This document shows positions 1-5,306 of a DNA stretch of 5,593 nucleotides, piece after piece; within the stretch, counting starts at the first letter, position 1, and the number at the start of each line of letters is the position of its first letter. The position numbers and the translations under genes are program-made. The notes below the pieces were generated by a model. It worked only from the letters and a program-made list of their open reading frames with translations, was not told the DNA's origin and did no database searches. Source of the stretch: Nocardia sp. (GTDB taxonomy: Bacteria; Actinomycetota; Actinomycetes; Mycobacteriales; Mycobacteriaceae); the NCBI GenBank assembly GCA_013361595.1, contig JABFXT010000374.1, positions 1 to 5,593 of the forward strand, read 5' to 3'.

Positions 1-1187
1 GGCGCGATTCCCGGCTGGGGCGCGGACTGTGGCGGCAGCGCCGGCGGCGTCTCGGGCCGGCCGGGTTTCGCGGTCGTCACCGGCGCGGCGGTGTCCACGG
101 GAGTCCGCGCGACCGATTCCGCGGCCCGTACCGCACGTTCGACCGCCGGATCGGTACTGGTATCGAACCAGTCGGCCACCTCGTCGGAATCGTCGTCCGG
201 TTTTCCGGGGACCTCCGCATCGGCGGGCGGCTCGTACCGGAACACCCCGTCTTCGCCCTGGGTCGCGAAATTCTTCGCGAAACCCTCCAGCGCCTTGCCG
301 AAATCACTGGGTACCAGCCACACCTTGTTCGCGTCTCCGCGCGCCACCATGGGCAGGGTCTGCATGTACTGGTAAGCCAGCAGTTCAGGGGTCGGCTTAC
401 CGGATTTGATCGCGGCGAACACCTTCTCGATGGCCTTGGCCTGCCCCTGCGCCTGCAGATAGGAGGCGGCCCGTTCACCCTGGGCACGCAGGATCCGGCT
501 CTGCCGCTCGCCCTCCGCCGACAGGATCGCGGACTGTTTCGCACCCTCCGCCGAGAGGATCTGCGCCTGTTTGGCGCCCTCGGCCGTTTTGATCTGCGAT
601 TCGCGGGTGCCCTCGGCGGTGAGGATCATGGCCCGCTTCTCGCGATCGGCCTTCATCTGCTTCTCCATCGATTCCTGGATCGACGGCGGCGGATCGATGG
701 ATTTGAGCTCCACCCGCGCCACCCGCAGCCCCCAGCGGCCGGTGGCTTCGTCGAGTACGCCGCGCAACTGGTTGTTGATCTGGTCGCGGGAGGTGAGCGT
801 CTCCTCGAGAGTCATTCCACCGACCACATTGCGCAGGGTGGTGACGGTGAGCTGCTCGACCGCGGCGATGTAGTTGGAGATCTCGTAGACCGCCGACTGC
901 GGCTGCATGACCTGGAAGTACACCACCGAGTCGATCTGCAGGGTCAGATTGTCCTGGGTGATCACCGGCTGGGGCGGGAAGGAGACCACCCGTTCGCGGA
1001 GATCGACCTTGGCGCGGATCCGGTCGACGAACGGGACCAGGAAGGTCAACTGTCCCGATACGGTCCGGGAGTACCGGCCCAGCCGTTCGATCACCGCGGC
1101 CTCGGCCTGCGGTACCAGCGCGATCGATTTGAACACCACCACCGCCACCAGCAGTACCAGTGCCAGGACGATTATCAGTGCAGCCAT
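1..1187 (-). CDS. SPFH/stomatin-like (band 7) membrane protein, 3' end cut by window edge
   Basis: Reading from ATG at 1187 gives 395 codons that are still open at position 1, so the C-terminus is missing. One N-terminal membrane segment (residues 2-19, all hydrophobic) is followed by a band 7/SPFH domain (about 22-185), with family-typical stretches such as VPQAEAAVIERLGRY, LVPFVDRI and VELKSIDPPPSIQ. Next comes an 11-residue AEG-repeat coiled coil (190-255), a compact helical part with TPELLAYQYMQTLP (266-279), and an acidic, then Pro/Ala-rich, probably disordered tail (320 onward). Such proteins oligomerise on the inner face of the membrane and organise microdomains or act with proteases; the exact role is not known here. 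It follows the NfeD gene with a 1-nt stop/start overlap (TAATG) and has a ribosome site AAAGGG 5 nt before the ATG, so it is translated from the nfeD mRNA. NfeD-SPFH pairing is the classical arrangement. It resembles mycobacterial Rv1488 (about 381 aa from memory); this copy is longer. Confidence 0.93.
   Translation of the reverse strand, partial: MAALIIVLALVLLVAVVVFKSIALVPQAEAAVIERLGRYSRTVSGQLTFLVPFVDRIRAKVDLRERVVSFPPQPVITQDNLTLQIDSVVYFQVMQPQSAVYEISNYIAAVEQLTVTTLRNVVGGMTLEETLTSRDQINNQLRGVLDEATGRWGLRVARVELKSIDPPPSIQESMEKQMKADREKRAMILTAEGTRESQIKTAEGAKQAQILSAEGAKQSAILSAEGERQSRILRAQGERAASYLQAQGQAKAIEKVFAAIKSGKPTPELLAYQYMQTLPMVARGDANKVWLVPSDFGKALEGFAKNFATQGEDGVFRYEPPADAEVPGKPDDDSDEVADWFDTSTDPAVERAVRAAESVARTPVDTAAPVTTAKPGRPETPPALPPQSAPQPGIA
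423..620 (-). repeat. Degenerate 33-bp tandem repeat coding an 11-residue coiled-coil repeat
   Basis: Residues 190-255 of the SPFH protein repeat an 11-residue unit about six times: TAEGTRESQIK, TAEGAKQAQIL, SAEGAKQSAIL, SAEGERQSRIL, RAQGERAASYL, then QAQGQAKA. The period of 11 indicates a hendecad, slightly right-handed coiled coil, as is usual behind SPFH domains. The repeat can also be seen in the DNA as 33-bp units, which are most alike in units two to four. Confidence 0.8.
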
Positions 1188-1618
1188 TACGGCCCTTTCC
1201 AGACGACGGCGGTCGCGCCGTCGATCTTCATCACGTACACGGTCGCGCCCTCCGGGTACTCCTCACCCGGGTCCAGGGCACGCGCGGTCCACACCTCACC
1301 GCCCAGTTTCACCAGACCGCCGTGCTCACCCACCGGTTCCAGCACTCGTGCGGTCTTACCGGGGAGCGCGTCGGCGTTGGTCAGGGTGGGCGGTGGAGTC
1401 CCGAAGCGGCGCAACAGAACAGGGCGCACGCCCAGCATCAGGACCACCGCCGACACCGCGAACACCACCGCGTCCACGACCGGAGTGGTCTCGGCGAGGA
1501 AACTCACTCCGGCGGTGAGAAGCGCGGCGGAACCGAGCATCAGCAGGGTCAGTTCACCCACGAACATCTCGGCTGCCGCCAGCAGGATGCCGGCGACCAA
1601 CCAGACAATTGCGGCCAC
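1187..1618 (-). CDS. NfeD-family membrane protein with C-terminal OB fold
   Basis: A 143-residue protein with three hydrophobic segments (about 2-20, 22-42, 47-65), an RPVLLRRF basic stop-transfer stretch, and a soluble C-terminal beta domain (about 86-141). The latter has the NfeD OB-fold pattern: GKTARVLEPVGEHGGLVKLGGEVWTA is spread over 87-112, then PEGATVYVMKIDGATAVVW. This is the short NfeD1b-type form without the ClpP-like protease domain. Such proteins bind SPFH partners in the membrane, and the SPFH gene follows directly. The reading frame stays open to a GTG at 1669 and has another GTG at 1627. I chose GTG 1618 because the first membrane helix begins at once (MAAIVWLVAG), the length matches Rv1487 (about 144 aa from memory), and either a TAAGGT -10 seven nt upstream (leaderless) or an AAGGTGG ribosome site five nt upstream supports it. 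The function beyond membrane scaffolding is not settled. Confidence 0.92.
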   Translation of the reverse strand: MAAIVWLVAGILLAAAEMFVGELTLLMLGSAALLTAGVSFLAETTPVVDAVVFAVSAVVLMLGVRPVLLRRFGTPPPTLTNADALPGKTARVLEPVGEHGGLVKLGGEVWTARALDPGEEYPEGATVYVMKIDGATAVVWKGP

Positions 1619-1625
1619 ACAGCCC

Positions 1626-1631
1626 ACCTTA
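1626..1631 (-). promoter_or_regulatory. Candidate -10 element of the nfeD-SPFH operon
   Basis: On the minus strand TAAGGT fits TANNNT and stands 7 nt before GTG 1618, the spacing expected if transcription begins at the start codon. No convincing -35 is seen. The same bases could instead serve as a ribosome site (AAGGTGG), which would need a promoter further upstream. Confidence 0.4.
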
Positions 1632-1645
1632 GTGCGATACCGCAC
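1632..1645. repeat. Small dyad in the nfeD/DUF3097 divergent promoter region
   Basis: A perfect 5-bp inverted repeat, GTGCG at 1632-1636 and CGCAC at 1641-1645, with a 4-nt spacer. It abuts the candidate nfeD -10 on its upstream side, where a regulator could interfere with RNA polymerase. The arm sequence GTGCG recurs in the tandem repeat at 1691-1704. It is short enough to have arisen by chance. Confidence 0.3.
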
Positions 1646-1690
1646 ATCCCGGGGGCGGACGGGCGACACCCCGCCACCGGACGAGCGGCG

Positions 1691-1704
1691 GAAGTGCGAA
1701 GTGC
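1691..1704. repeat. Tandem heptamer GAAGTGC x2 upstream of the DUF3097 promoter
   Basis: GAAGTGC is repeated exactly at 1691-1697 and 1698-1704, ending 2 nt before the TACGTT -10 of the DUF3097 gene. It lies in the -10/-35 spacer. Together with 1631-1636 it gives three AGTGCG copies in this divergent spacer. No known operator is recognised. Confidence 0.45.
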
Positions 1705-1706
1705 GC

Positions 1707-1712
1707 TACGTT
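1707..1712 (+). promoter_or_regulatory. -10 element of a leaderless promoter for the DUF3097 gene
   Basis: TACGTT fits the actinobacterial TANNNT -10. Seven nt later lies GTG 1720, the expected transcription start, and no ribosome site exists between them. This explains why the gene has no Shine-Dalgarno sequence. No clear -35 is present, which is common in mycobacterial promoters. Confidence 0.5.
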
Positions 1713-1719
1713 CGGCCCG

Positions 1720-2547
1720 GTGAGCGATCGATACGGCGATATCTTCTCCGGCCACCCGCACACCGCCCGGCGCACCGTCCCGCGGGTGGACGCCGATCCC
1801 GAACTCGTGGTCGAGGACGCCGCGAGCGGGTTCTGCGGCGCCGTGGTCGGATTCGACCGGAGCTACGACGGTGATTTCGTGAAGCTCGAGGACGCGGGCG
1901 GCGCGGTCCGCCTGTTCGCCCTCCGCGAGGCGGCGTTCCTGATCGACGGCCGGCCGGTCACCCTGGTGCGGCCGCGGCCGGCGGGCGCCACCCGGCCCAC
2001 CCGGTCCGCGTCGGGATCCACCCGAGTCGAGGGCCTGCGCGCGAAAGTCGCGGCACCCAGCCGGATCTGGGTGGAAGGTGTACACGACGCCGCGCTGGTG
2101 GAGCGGGTCTGGGGCCACGATCTCCGAGTCGAGGGGGTAGTGGTCGAACATCTCGAGGGACTCGACAACCTCGCCGCCCGGCTCACCGATTTCGACCCCG
2201 GCCCGGGCAAGAAGGTAGGCGTACTGGTCGATCATCTGGTCACCGGTTCCAAGGAGACCCAGCTCACCACCGGACTCGGCCCATATGTGCTGGTCACCGG
2301 ACATCCGTATATCGATGTCTGGCAGGCGGTGAAACCGGCGGTCCTGGGCATTCCGGAGTGGCCGCGGGTACCGCGCGGCGAGGACTGGAAGACCGGAGTC
2401 TGTGAGCGGCTCGGCTGGGGCACCCCGCAGGAGGGGTGGCGCCGGGTGTACTCGGCGGTGAACTCGTTCCGCGATCTGGAGGCTCCGCTCCTCGGCGCGG
2501 TGGAACGCCTGATCGACTTCGTGACCGAGCCGGGCGAACCATTCTAA
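1720..2547 (+). CDS. DUF3097 family protein
   Basis: A soluble protein of 275 residues that I recognise as DUF3097, an actinobacterial family of unknown function; Rv1486c is the mycobacterial counterpart from memory. The N-terminal part (about 1-85) is beta-rich with a conserved opening DRYGDIFSGHP. A variable Pro/Arg linker (86-112) follows. The conserved core (113-232) carries WVEGVHDAALVERVWGHDLR (117-136), VVVEHLEGLDNL (140-151), VGVLVDHLVTGSKE (166-179), TGHPYIDVWQAVKP (193-206) and the tryptophan-rich WPRVPRGEDWKTG. The EG..D at 119-123 followed by a beta strand ending in Asp171 resembles the layout of a Toprim domain, but that is inference. There is no signal peptide or membrane segment. 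GTG 1720 is chosen because the family's N-terminus begins there and a TACGTT -10 lies 7 nt upstream. Transcription diverges from nfeD. A small hairpin follows the stop codon. Confidence 0.9.
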   Translation: MSDRYGDIFSGHPHTARRTVPRVDADPELVVEDAASGFCGAVVGFDRSYDGDFVKLEDAGGAVRLFALREAAFLIDGRPVTLVRPRPAGATRPTRSASGSTRVEGLRAKVAAPSRIWVEGVHDAALVERVWGHDLRVEGVVVEHLEGLDNLAARLTDFDPGPGKKVGVLVDHLVTGSKETQLTTGLGPYVLVTGHPYIDVWQAVKPAVLGIPEWPRVPRGEDWKTGVCERLGWGTPQEGWRRVYSAVNSFRDLEAPLLGAVERLIDFVTEPGEPF

Positions 2548-2548
2548 C

Positions 2549-2562
2549 CGCCGGAAACGGCG
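2549..2562 (+). terminator. Short GAAA-loop hairpin after the DUF3097 stop codon
   Basis: CGCCG and CGGCG (5 bp) enclose a GAAA tetraloop one base after the TAA. There is no T tract, and the stem is short, so it may only weaken read-through or stabilise the mRNA end. Confidence 0.3.
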
Positions 2563-2597
2563 TGCGCAGAGGCTGCCCGCCGGTTGCCGACACCCTT

Positions 2598-2603
2598 TAT
2601 GCT
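2598..2603 (+). promoter_or_regulatory. -10 element of a leaderless promoter for the 271-residue protein gene
   Basis: TATGCT fits TANNNT and lies 8 nt before ATG 2612. The other in-frame ATG at 2606 is only 2 nt from the hexamer, too near to be included in a transcript made from it. No Shine-Dalgarno sequence precedes either ATG. TTGCCG at 2584-2589 is too close to act as its -35. Confidence 0.45.
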
Positions 2604-2611
2604 CGATGATT

Positions 2612-3427
2612 ATGTGCTCTCACAGTGCCACCCTCACGCTGTGGGCCGGATCGTGGCTCGCGGGTAGCAGCGCGCCCGACGACGTACTCGAGGCGCTGCA
2701 CGCCTGGGCGCCGCGTCACACCCTCGCGGCCGGAGACCCGGTCACCGGTGGCCGCACCGATCTGCCGTGGTCGGCGCACGCCGAACCGGGCAGCACCGGA
2801 GTCATGCCGTTGCTCAAGCTGATTCGTGAGGAGCTGGCCGTCCCCGGCGCGGAACTGCGCCTGGTGCTGCCGGTGCCCGGTGATGTCCGCGGCCTGCCCA
2901 CCGGCACCGCGTTCGCCGCCGACGCGGTGGAGTCCGGTGAGGGAATCCTGCTGGGCGTTCCGGGTGCGGAAGGTACCGGGCTCATCCCCACCGAGGTGGA
3001 CGAGAACACCCTGCAGTGGACCGTCTACAGCGTGCCGATGCCACGCTCCGCCGGGCCCGATATGTCGCTCGGGGAAGCCGAATACGCGATGCGCGAAGCG
3101 GTACGGGACGCGGCCGACGCGCTCATGCGCCTGCACACCACAGGCCTCGGTGGCGGGGACGCCGACCCACGCGAACTCATCGAGGCCGAACTCGCCGACT
3201 ACTCGCGACACACCTACCCTGAGTATGTCCCGTTGCGCGCCAAGCGAATTCTCGATTCGGCCGACCATGTGGCGGCGATCCTCACGGTCGCCCAGCGCGA
3301 ACCGGCCTCCGCACCGACCTCGGCCAGCGCCGCCACCGCACACGAGACCCTGCTGCGCCCCCTGTGGGACGCCATCCGCGCGGCTCGGCTCGTCGCGGTA
3401 CACACCGCCGCGCCGCAATCGCGCTGA
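2612..3427 (+). CDS. Conserved-looking hypothetical protein, 271 residues, function unknown
   Basis: I do not recognise this family. The protein is soluble, with no signal peptide, membrane span or cysteine motif. Visible parts: an N-terminal helical stretch (about 7-34, LWAGSWLAGSSAPDDVLEAL), an alpha/beta middle (62-142) with LLKLIREEL, LRLVLPVPGDVRGLP, AFAADAVESGEGILLG and LQWTVYSVP, and a helix-rich C-terminal half (153-266) with LGEAEYAMREAVRDAADALM and RAKRILDSADHVAAIL. An Ala/Ser/Thr-rich linker (232-243) precedes the last helix. Codon use (G/C at third positions) is like its neighbours and supports a real gene. The ATG at 2612 is preferred over ATG 2606 because a TATGCT -10 lies 8 nt upstream and no ribosome site exists. 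It lies 64 bp after the DUF3097 stop in the same direction, so read-through from that gene is also possible. It converges with the thiolase gene. Confidence 0.8.
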   Translation: MCSHSATLTLWAGSWLAGSSAPDDVLEALHAWAPRHTLAAGDPVTGGRTDLPWSAHAEPGSTGVMPLLKLIREELAVPGAELRLVLPVPGDVRGLPTGTAFAADAVESGEGILLGVPGAEGTGLIPTEVDENTLQWTVYSVPMPRSAGPDMSLGEAEYAMREAVRDAADALMRLHTTGLGGGDADPRELIEAELADYSRHTYPEYVPLRAKRILDSADHVAAILTVAQREPASAPTSASAATAHETLLRPLWDAIRAARLVAVHTAAPQSR

Positions 3428-3444
3428 CCCGTGCCGGAGACGGC

Positions 3445-3474
3445 CGGCGGAACCGGGCGCGTAGCGCTCCGCCG
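3445..3474 (+). terminator. Possible hairpin soon after the 271-residue protein gene
   Basis: CGGCGGA (3445-3451) and TCCGCCG (3468-3474) pair over 7 bp around a 16-nt loop that itself contains GCGC-GTA-GCGC. There is no T tract. It may contribute to termination of the plus-strand gene together with the stronger hairpin at 3519-3547. Confidence 0.25.
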
Positions 3475-3518
3475 AGCCGGCAGCCGAGGCCGGACGGCGC
3501 CTTCCCCACCGGATCCGT

Positions 3519-3547
3519 CCCTCGGCCGCCGGTTTCGCGGCCGAGGG
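3519..3547. terminator. GC-rich bidirectional hairpin between convergent genes
   Basis: A perfect 11-bp inverted repeat: CCCTCGGCCGC (3519-3529) and GCGGCCGAGGG (3537-3547) around the 7-nt loop CGGTTTC. A T-A pair and, beyond a one-base bulge, three more G/C pairs extend it. It sits 12 bp from the thiolase stop and 91 bp after the upstream plus-strand gene, so it can end transcription from both sides. Neither strand has a following T run, as is common for high-GC actinobacterial terminators. Confidence 0.65.
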
Positions 3548-3558
3548 AACGGCGGGAT

Positions 3559-4761
3559 TCAACGCGTGGCGATGATCGCCGAGCCGTGCCCGAAGAGCCC
3601 CTGGTTGACAGCGATGCCGGCGCGGGCGTTCGCCACCTGGCGGTCGTCGGCCCGGCCACGCAATTGCCAGGTGAGCTCGCAGACCTGGGCGATCGCCTGC
3701 GCGGGGATCGCCTCACCGAAGCAGGCCAGCCCGCCGCTGGGATTCACCGGCACGCGCCCGCCCAGGGTGGTGGCACCGCTGCGCAGCAGTTCCTCGGCGC
3801 CGCCGGTCTCGCAGAGGCCGATGTCCTCGTACCAGTCCAGTTCCAGCGCGGTGGACAGGTCGTAGACCTCCGCGAAGGACAGGTCGGCGGGCCCGAGTCC
3901 GGCTTCCTCGTACGCGGCCCGTGCGATCGCGGAACGGAACGTATGTGGCGGTGGTTCGACCGCCACGGCCGAGTCCGTCGCGAAATCCGGCAGGTCGAGG
4001 ACGGTTTTCGGGAACGTGGGCGTCACAGTGGAGAGCGCCCGGATCCGGACCGGGTCGCCGATGCCGTGGCGCCGGGCGTACTCCACCGAGGTCAGCACCA
4101 GTGCCGCGCCGCCGTCACTGGTCGCGCAGATATCGAGCAGCCGCAGCGGGTCCGCGACAACGGCCGAGGCCGCGACTTCCTCGGCCGAGACCTCTTTGCG
4201 GTAGCGGGCGTACGGATTGTTCAGTCCGTGCCTGGCGTTCTTCACCTTGACCGCGGCGAAGTCTTCGAGCGTGGCGCCGTGCAACGCCATCCGGCGGCGG
4301 GCGTAGAGCGCGAAATAGATCGGATTCGTGGCGCCGAGCAGGTGGAAGCGCAACCAGTCCGGATCGTCGCGGCGTTCCCCGCCGACCGGCTGGAAGAAGC
4401 CCTTGGGAGCGGCGTCCGCGCCGATCACCAGCGCCACATCGGTCAATCCGGCCAGGATCTGGGCGCGGGCGTTGGCGATGGCCTGCGCGCCCGAGGCGCA
4501 GGCGGCGTAGCTGCTCGAGATCCGCGCACCCGACCAGCCCAGTGCCTGGGCGAAAGTCGCACCGGAGACGAAGCCGGGGTAGCCGTTGCGGATCGTGTCC
4601 GCACCGGCGATATACCCGACGTCGCGATGGTCCACACCGGCGTCCGCCAGGGCCGCGCGGGCCGCGACCAGCCCGTATTCGACGAAATTACGACCCCATT
4701 TGCCCCACTGGTGCATGCCCGCACCGAGGACTGCGATATCGCGATCATTCCTGTCGGTCAT
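3559..4761 (-). CDS. SCP2-type thiolase / lipid-transfer protein (Ltp-like, acts with DUF35 partner)
   Basis: A 400-residue thiolase-fold protein of the SCP2/lipid-transfer type. Seen in order: DIAVLGAGMHQWGKWG (8-23), the nucleophile-region motif SYAACASGAQA with Cys88, RLLDICATSDGGAALVLTS (207-225), AEVYDLST (297-304) and NPSGGLACFGEAIPAQ (340-355). In degradative thiolases the last motif normally reads GHP; here the His is Glu350 (GEA). The C-terminal CxG motif is also absent (NQGLFGHG instead). Ltp2-like aldolases, which split steroid side-chain CoA esters together with a DUF35 protein, likewise carry GEA at this place (from memory), so a retro-aldol or retro-Claisen role on an acyl-CoA is more likely than ordinary thiolysis; substrate unknown. 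ATG 4761 is chosen over an upstream GTG at 4827 because GGAGG lies 7 nt before it and the family starts at DIAVLG. It overlaps the DUF35 gene by 17 nt. It resembles Rv1627c. Confidence 0.92.
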   Translation of the reverse strand: MTDRNDRDIAVLGAGMHQWGKWGRNFVEYGLVAARAALADAGVDHRDVGYIAGADTIRNGYPGFVSGATFAQALGWSGARISSSYAACASGAQAIANARAQILAGLTDVALVIGADAAPKGFFQPVGGERRDDPDWLRFHLLGATNPIYFALYARRRMALHGATLEDFAAVKVKNARHGLNNPYARYRKEVSAEEVAASAVVADPLRLLDICATSDGGAALVLTSVEYARRHGIGDPVRIRALSTVTPTFPKTVLDLPDFATDSAVAVEPPPHTFRSAIARAAYEEAGLGPADLSFAEVYDLSTALELDWYEDIGLCETGGAEELLRSGATTLGGRVPVNPSGGLACFGEAIPAQAIAQVCELTWQLRGRADDRQVANARAGIAVNQGLFGHGSAIIATR

Positions 4762-5200
4762 CGACCGGCCTCCACATCCACACCGTGTGATCGGCTTCCT
4801 CGTCCGTGTACAGCACGCCGACGGCAAGCTCCACCGGCATCCCGACGGCCAGATCGTCGACCGTGAGGCCGCGCACGACCTGGCCGAGAATCACCATCTG
4901 CTCGACCTCGAGTTCCACCGCCGCGACGACATAGGGCTCGAACGGATCAGGTGAGACATAGGGCGGGGGTGGTTTGTAGCGGGCATCCGCGTACGACCAG
5001 ATCCGGCCCCGGGTGGAGAACAGGTATTCGGACAGTTCCGAACCGTCTTTGGGACTTGCACACTGCGGATTGCGACAGGCCAGTGTGTTCCGCGGGAAAT
5101 ACGGTGTGCCGCACACGTCGCAGCGGCTCCCCACCAGACGCGGCGTGCCGTCGTCCGTGGTGAACCAGTCCGGCACCGCAGGGCGTTGTTCCTTCTGCAC
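4745..5200 (-). CDS. DUF35 protein: rubredoxin-like zinc ribbon plus OB fold, thiolase partner
   Basis: A 151-residue protein. After a short N-terminal helix region (PAVPDWF, 7-13) comes a zinc ribbon with Cys27, Cys30, Cys42 and Cys47 (CDVCGTPYFPRN, then CRNPQC). An OB fold follows (about 55-145: GRIWSYADARYKPPPPY, PYVVAAVELE, VILGQVVRG, VGMPVELAVGVLY). DUF35 proteins bind acyl-CoA chains and form complexes with SCP2-type thiolases or MaoC-like hydratases (as ChsH2 with Ltp2 in cholesterol side-chain loss); the adjoining thiolase is the expected partner. The reading frame is open to 5425, but the N-terminal part there is without family likeness and crosses the operators. I chose GTG 5200: it has TATAGT 9 nt upstream and gives the family-typical length. 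GTG 5209 touches that hexamer and is unlikely. It resembles Rv1628c (about 163 aa from memory), and two KstR-like sites precede it. Confidence 0.9.
   Translation of the reverse strand: MQKEQRPAVPDWFTTDDGTPRLVGSRCDVCGTPYFPRNTLACRNPQCASPKDGSELSEYLFSTRGRIWSYADARYKPPPPYVSPDPFEPYVVAAVELEVEQMVILGQVVRGLTVDDLAVGMPVELAVGVLYTDEEADHTVWMWRPVDDRQE
4769..4773 (-). promoter_or_regulatory. Ribosome-binding site of the thiolase gene inside the DUF35 gene
   Basis: GGAGG on the minus strand lies 7 nt before ATG 4761, within the last codons of the DUF35 gene. It fixes the thiolase start and shows that the second gene can be translated from the same mRNA with its own initiation. Confidence 0.75.
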
Positions 5201-5209
5201 AGCCCCGAC

Positions 5210-5215
5210 ACTATA
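5210..5215 (-). promoter_or_regulatory. -10 element of the DUF35-thiolase promoter
   Basis: TATAGT on the minus strand is an excellent TANNNT match and lies 9 nt before GTG 5200, giving a leaderless or nearly leaderless mRNA. Its first base is also the outer base of the operator-like palindrome at 5215-5228, so a bound repressor would block the promoter. The -35 position (about 5233-5238) has no good consensus. Confidence 0.6.
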
Positions 5216-5228
5216 GGAACACGTTCTA
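5215..5228. promoter_or_regulatory. KstR-like operator 1
   Basis: AGGAACACGTTCTA holds the palindrome GAAC-AC-GTTC. It matches 7 of 8 fixed positions of the KstR motif as I remember it (TnnAACnnGTTnnA); only the outer T is A. It occupies the -10/-35 spacer of the DUF35-thiolase promoter, the right place for a repressor of steroid catabolism genes. Confidence 0.6.
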
Positions 5229-5237
5229 TTTCGGGAC

Positions 5238-5251
5238 AGGAACACGTTCCA
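5238..5251. promoter_or_regulatory. KstR-like operator 2
   Basis: AGGAACACGTTCCA is the same palindrome, here with perfect GGAAC-AC-GTTCC arms. It begins exactly 23 bp after operator 1, and the likeness continues into a following ATTTCG-type stretch, so the two form a direct repeat. It covers the -35 region of the minus-strand promoter and lies 42 bp before the -10 of the divergent EF-G-like gene. Confidence 0.55.
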
Positions 5252-5267
5252 ATTTCGAGCCGGATTC

Positions 5268-5293
5268 ACCTCCGCCGAGGTCACGGCGGAGGT
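5268..5293 (+). repeat. Perfect 10-bp inverted repeat before the EF-G-like gene
   Basis: ACCTCCGCCG (5268-5277) and CGGCGGAGGT (5284-5293) enclose a 6-nt loop. The right arm contains GGAGGT, the only Shine-Dalgarno-like stretch before ATG 5307 (13 nt away), and its last T is the first base of the TACGGT hexamer. A competing outer pairing exists: TTCACC (5265-5270) with GGTGAA (5296-5301). It may be an operator, or an RNA hairpin that hides the ribosome site if transcription starts further upstream. Confidence 0.55.
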
Positions 5294-5298
5294 ACGGT
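5293..5298 (+). promoter_or_regulatory. Candidate -10 element for the EF-G-like gene
   Basis: TACGGT fits TANNNT and lies 8 nt before ATG 5307, which would give a leaderless mRNA that lacks the dyad at 5268-5293. This is one of two readings; the other uses GGAGGT as a distant ribosome site. Confidence 0.4.
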
Positions 5299-5306
5299 GA
5301 ACCACG

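Noticed and set aside
1619..1669. Longer NfeD start at GTG 1669 or GTG 1627
   Set aside because: The added residues are polar and Arg-rich in front of the first membrane helix, and neither start has a promoter or ribosome site at the right distance.
1549..2304. A 251-codon minus-strand frame covering most of DUF3097 and the start of nfeD
   Set aside because: It is a shadow of two recognised genes and its product matches nothing I know.
2584..2603. TTGCCG as a -35 box for the TATGCT promoter
   Set aside because: The distance is only 8 nt, far below the 16-19 nt needed.
2597..3562. A 321-codon open frame on the minus strand opposite the 271-residue protein gene
   Set aside because: Low-complexity Arg/Gly composition and no initiation signals. 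The plus-strand frame has natural protein character and a promoter.
3364..4866. A 500-codon open frame on the plus strand opposite the thiolase gene
   Set aside because: It is antisense to a clear thiolase and has Arg/Gly/Ala-rich composition with no family likeness. Long antisense frames are expected from G/C-rich third positions.
5215..5256. The 23-bp direct repeat as the beginning of a CRISPR or other repeat array
   Set aside because: There are only two copies with a spacer of less than 10 bp and an internal palindrome; their promoter position fits operators.
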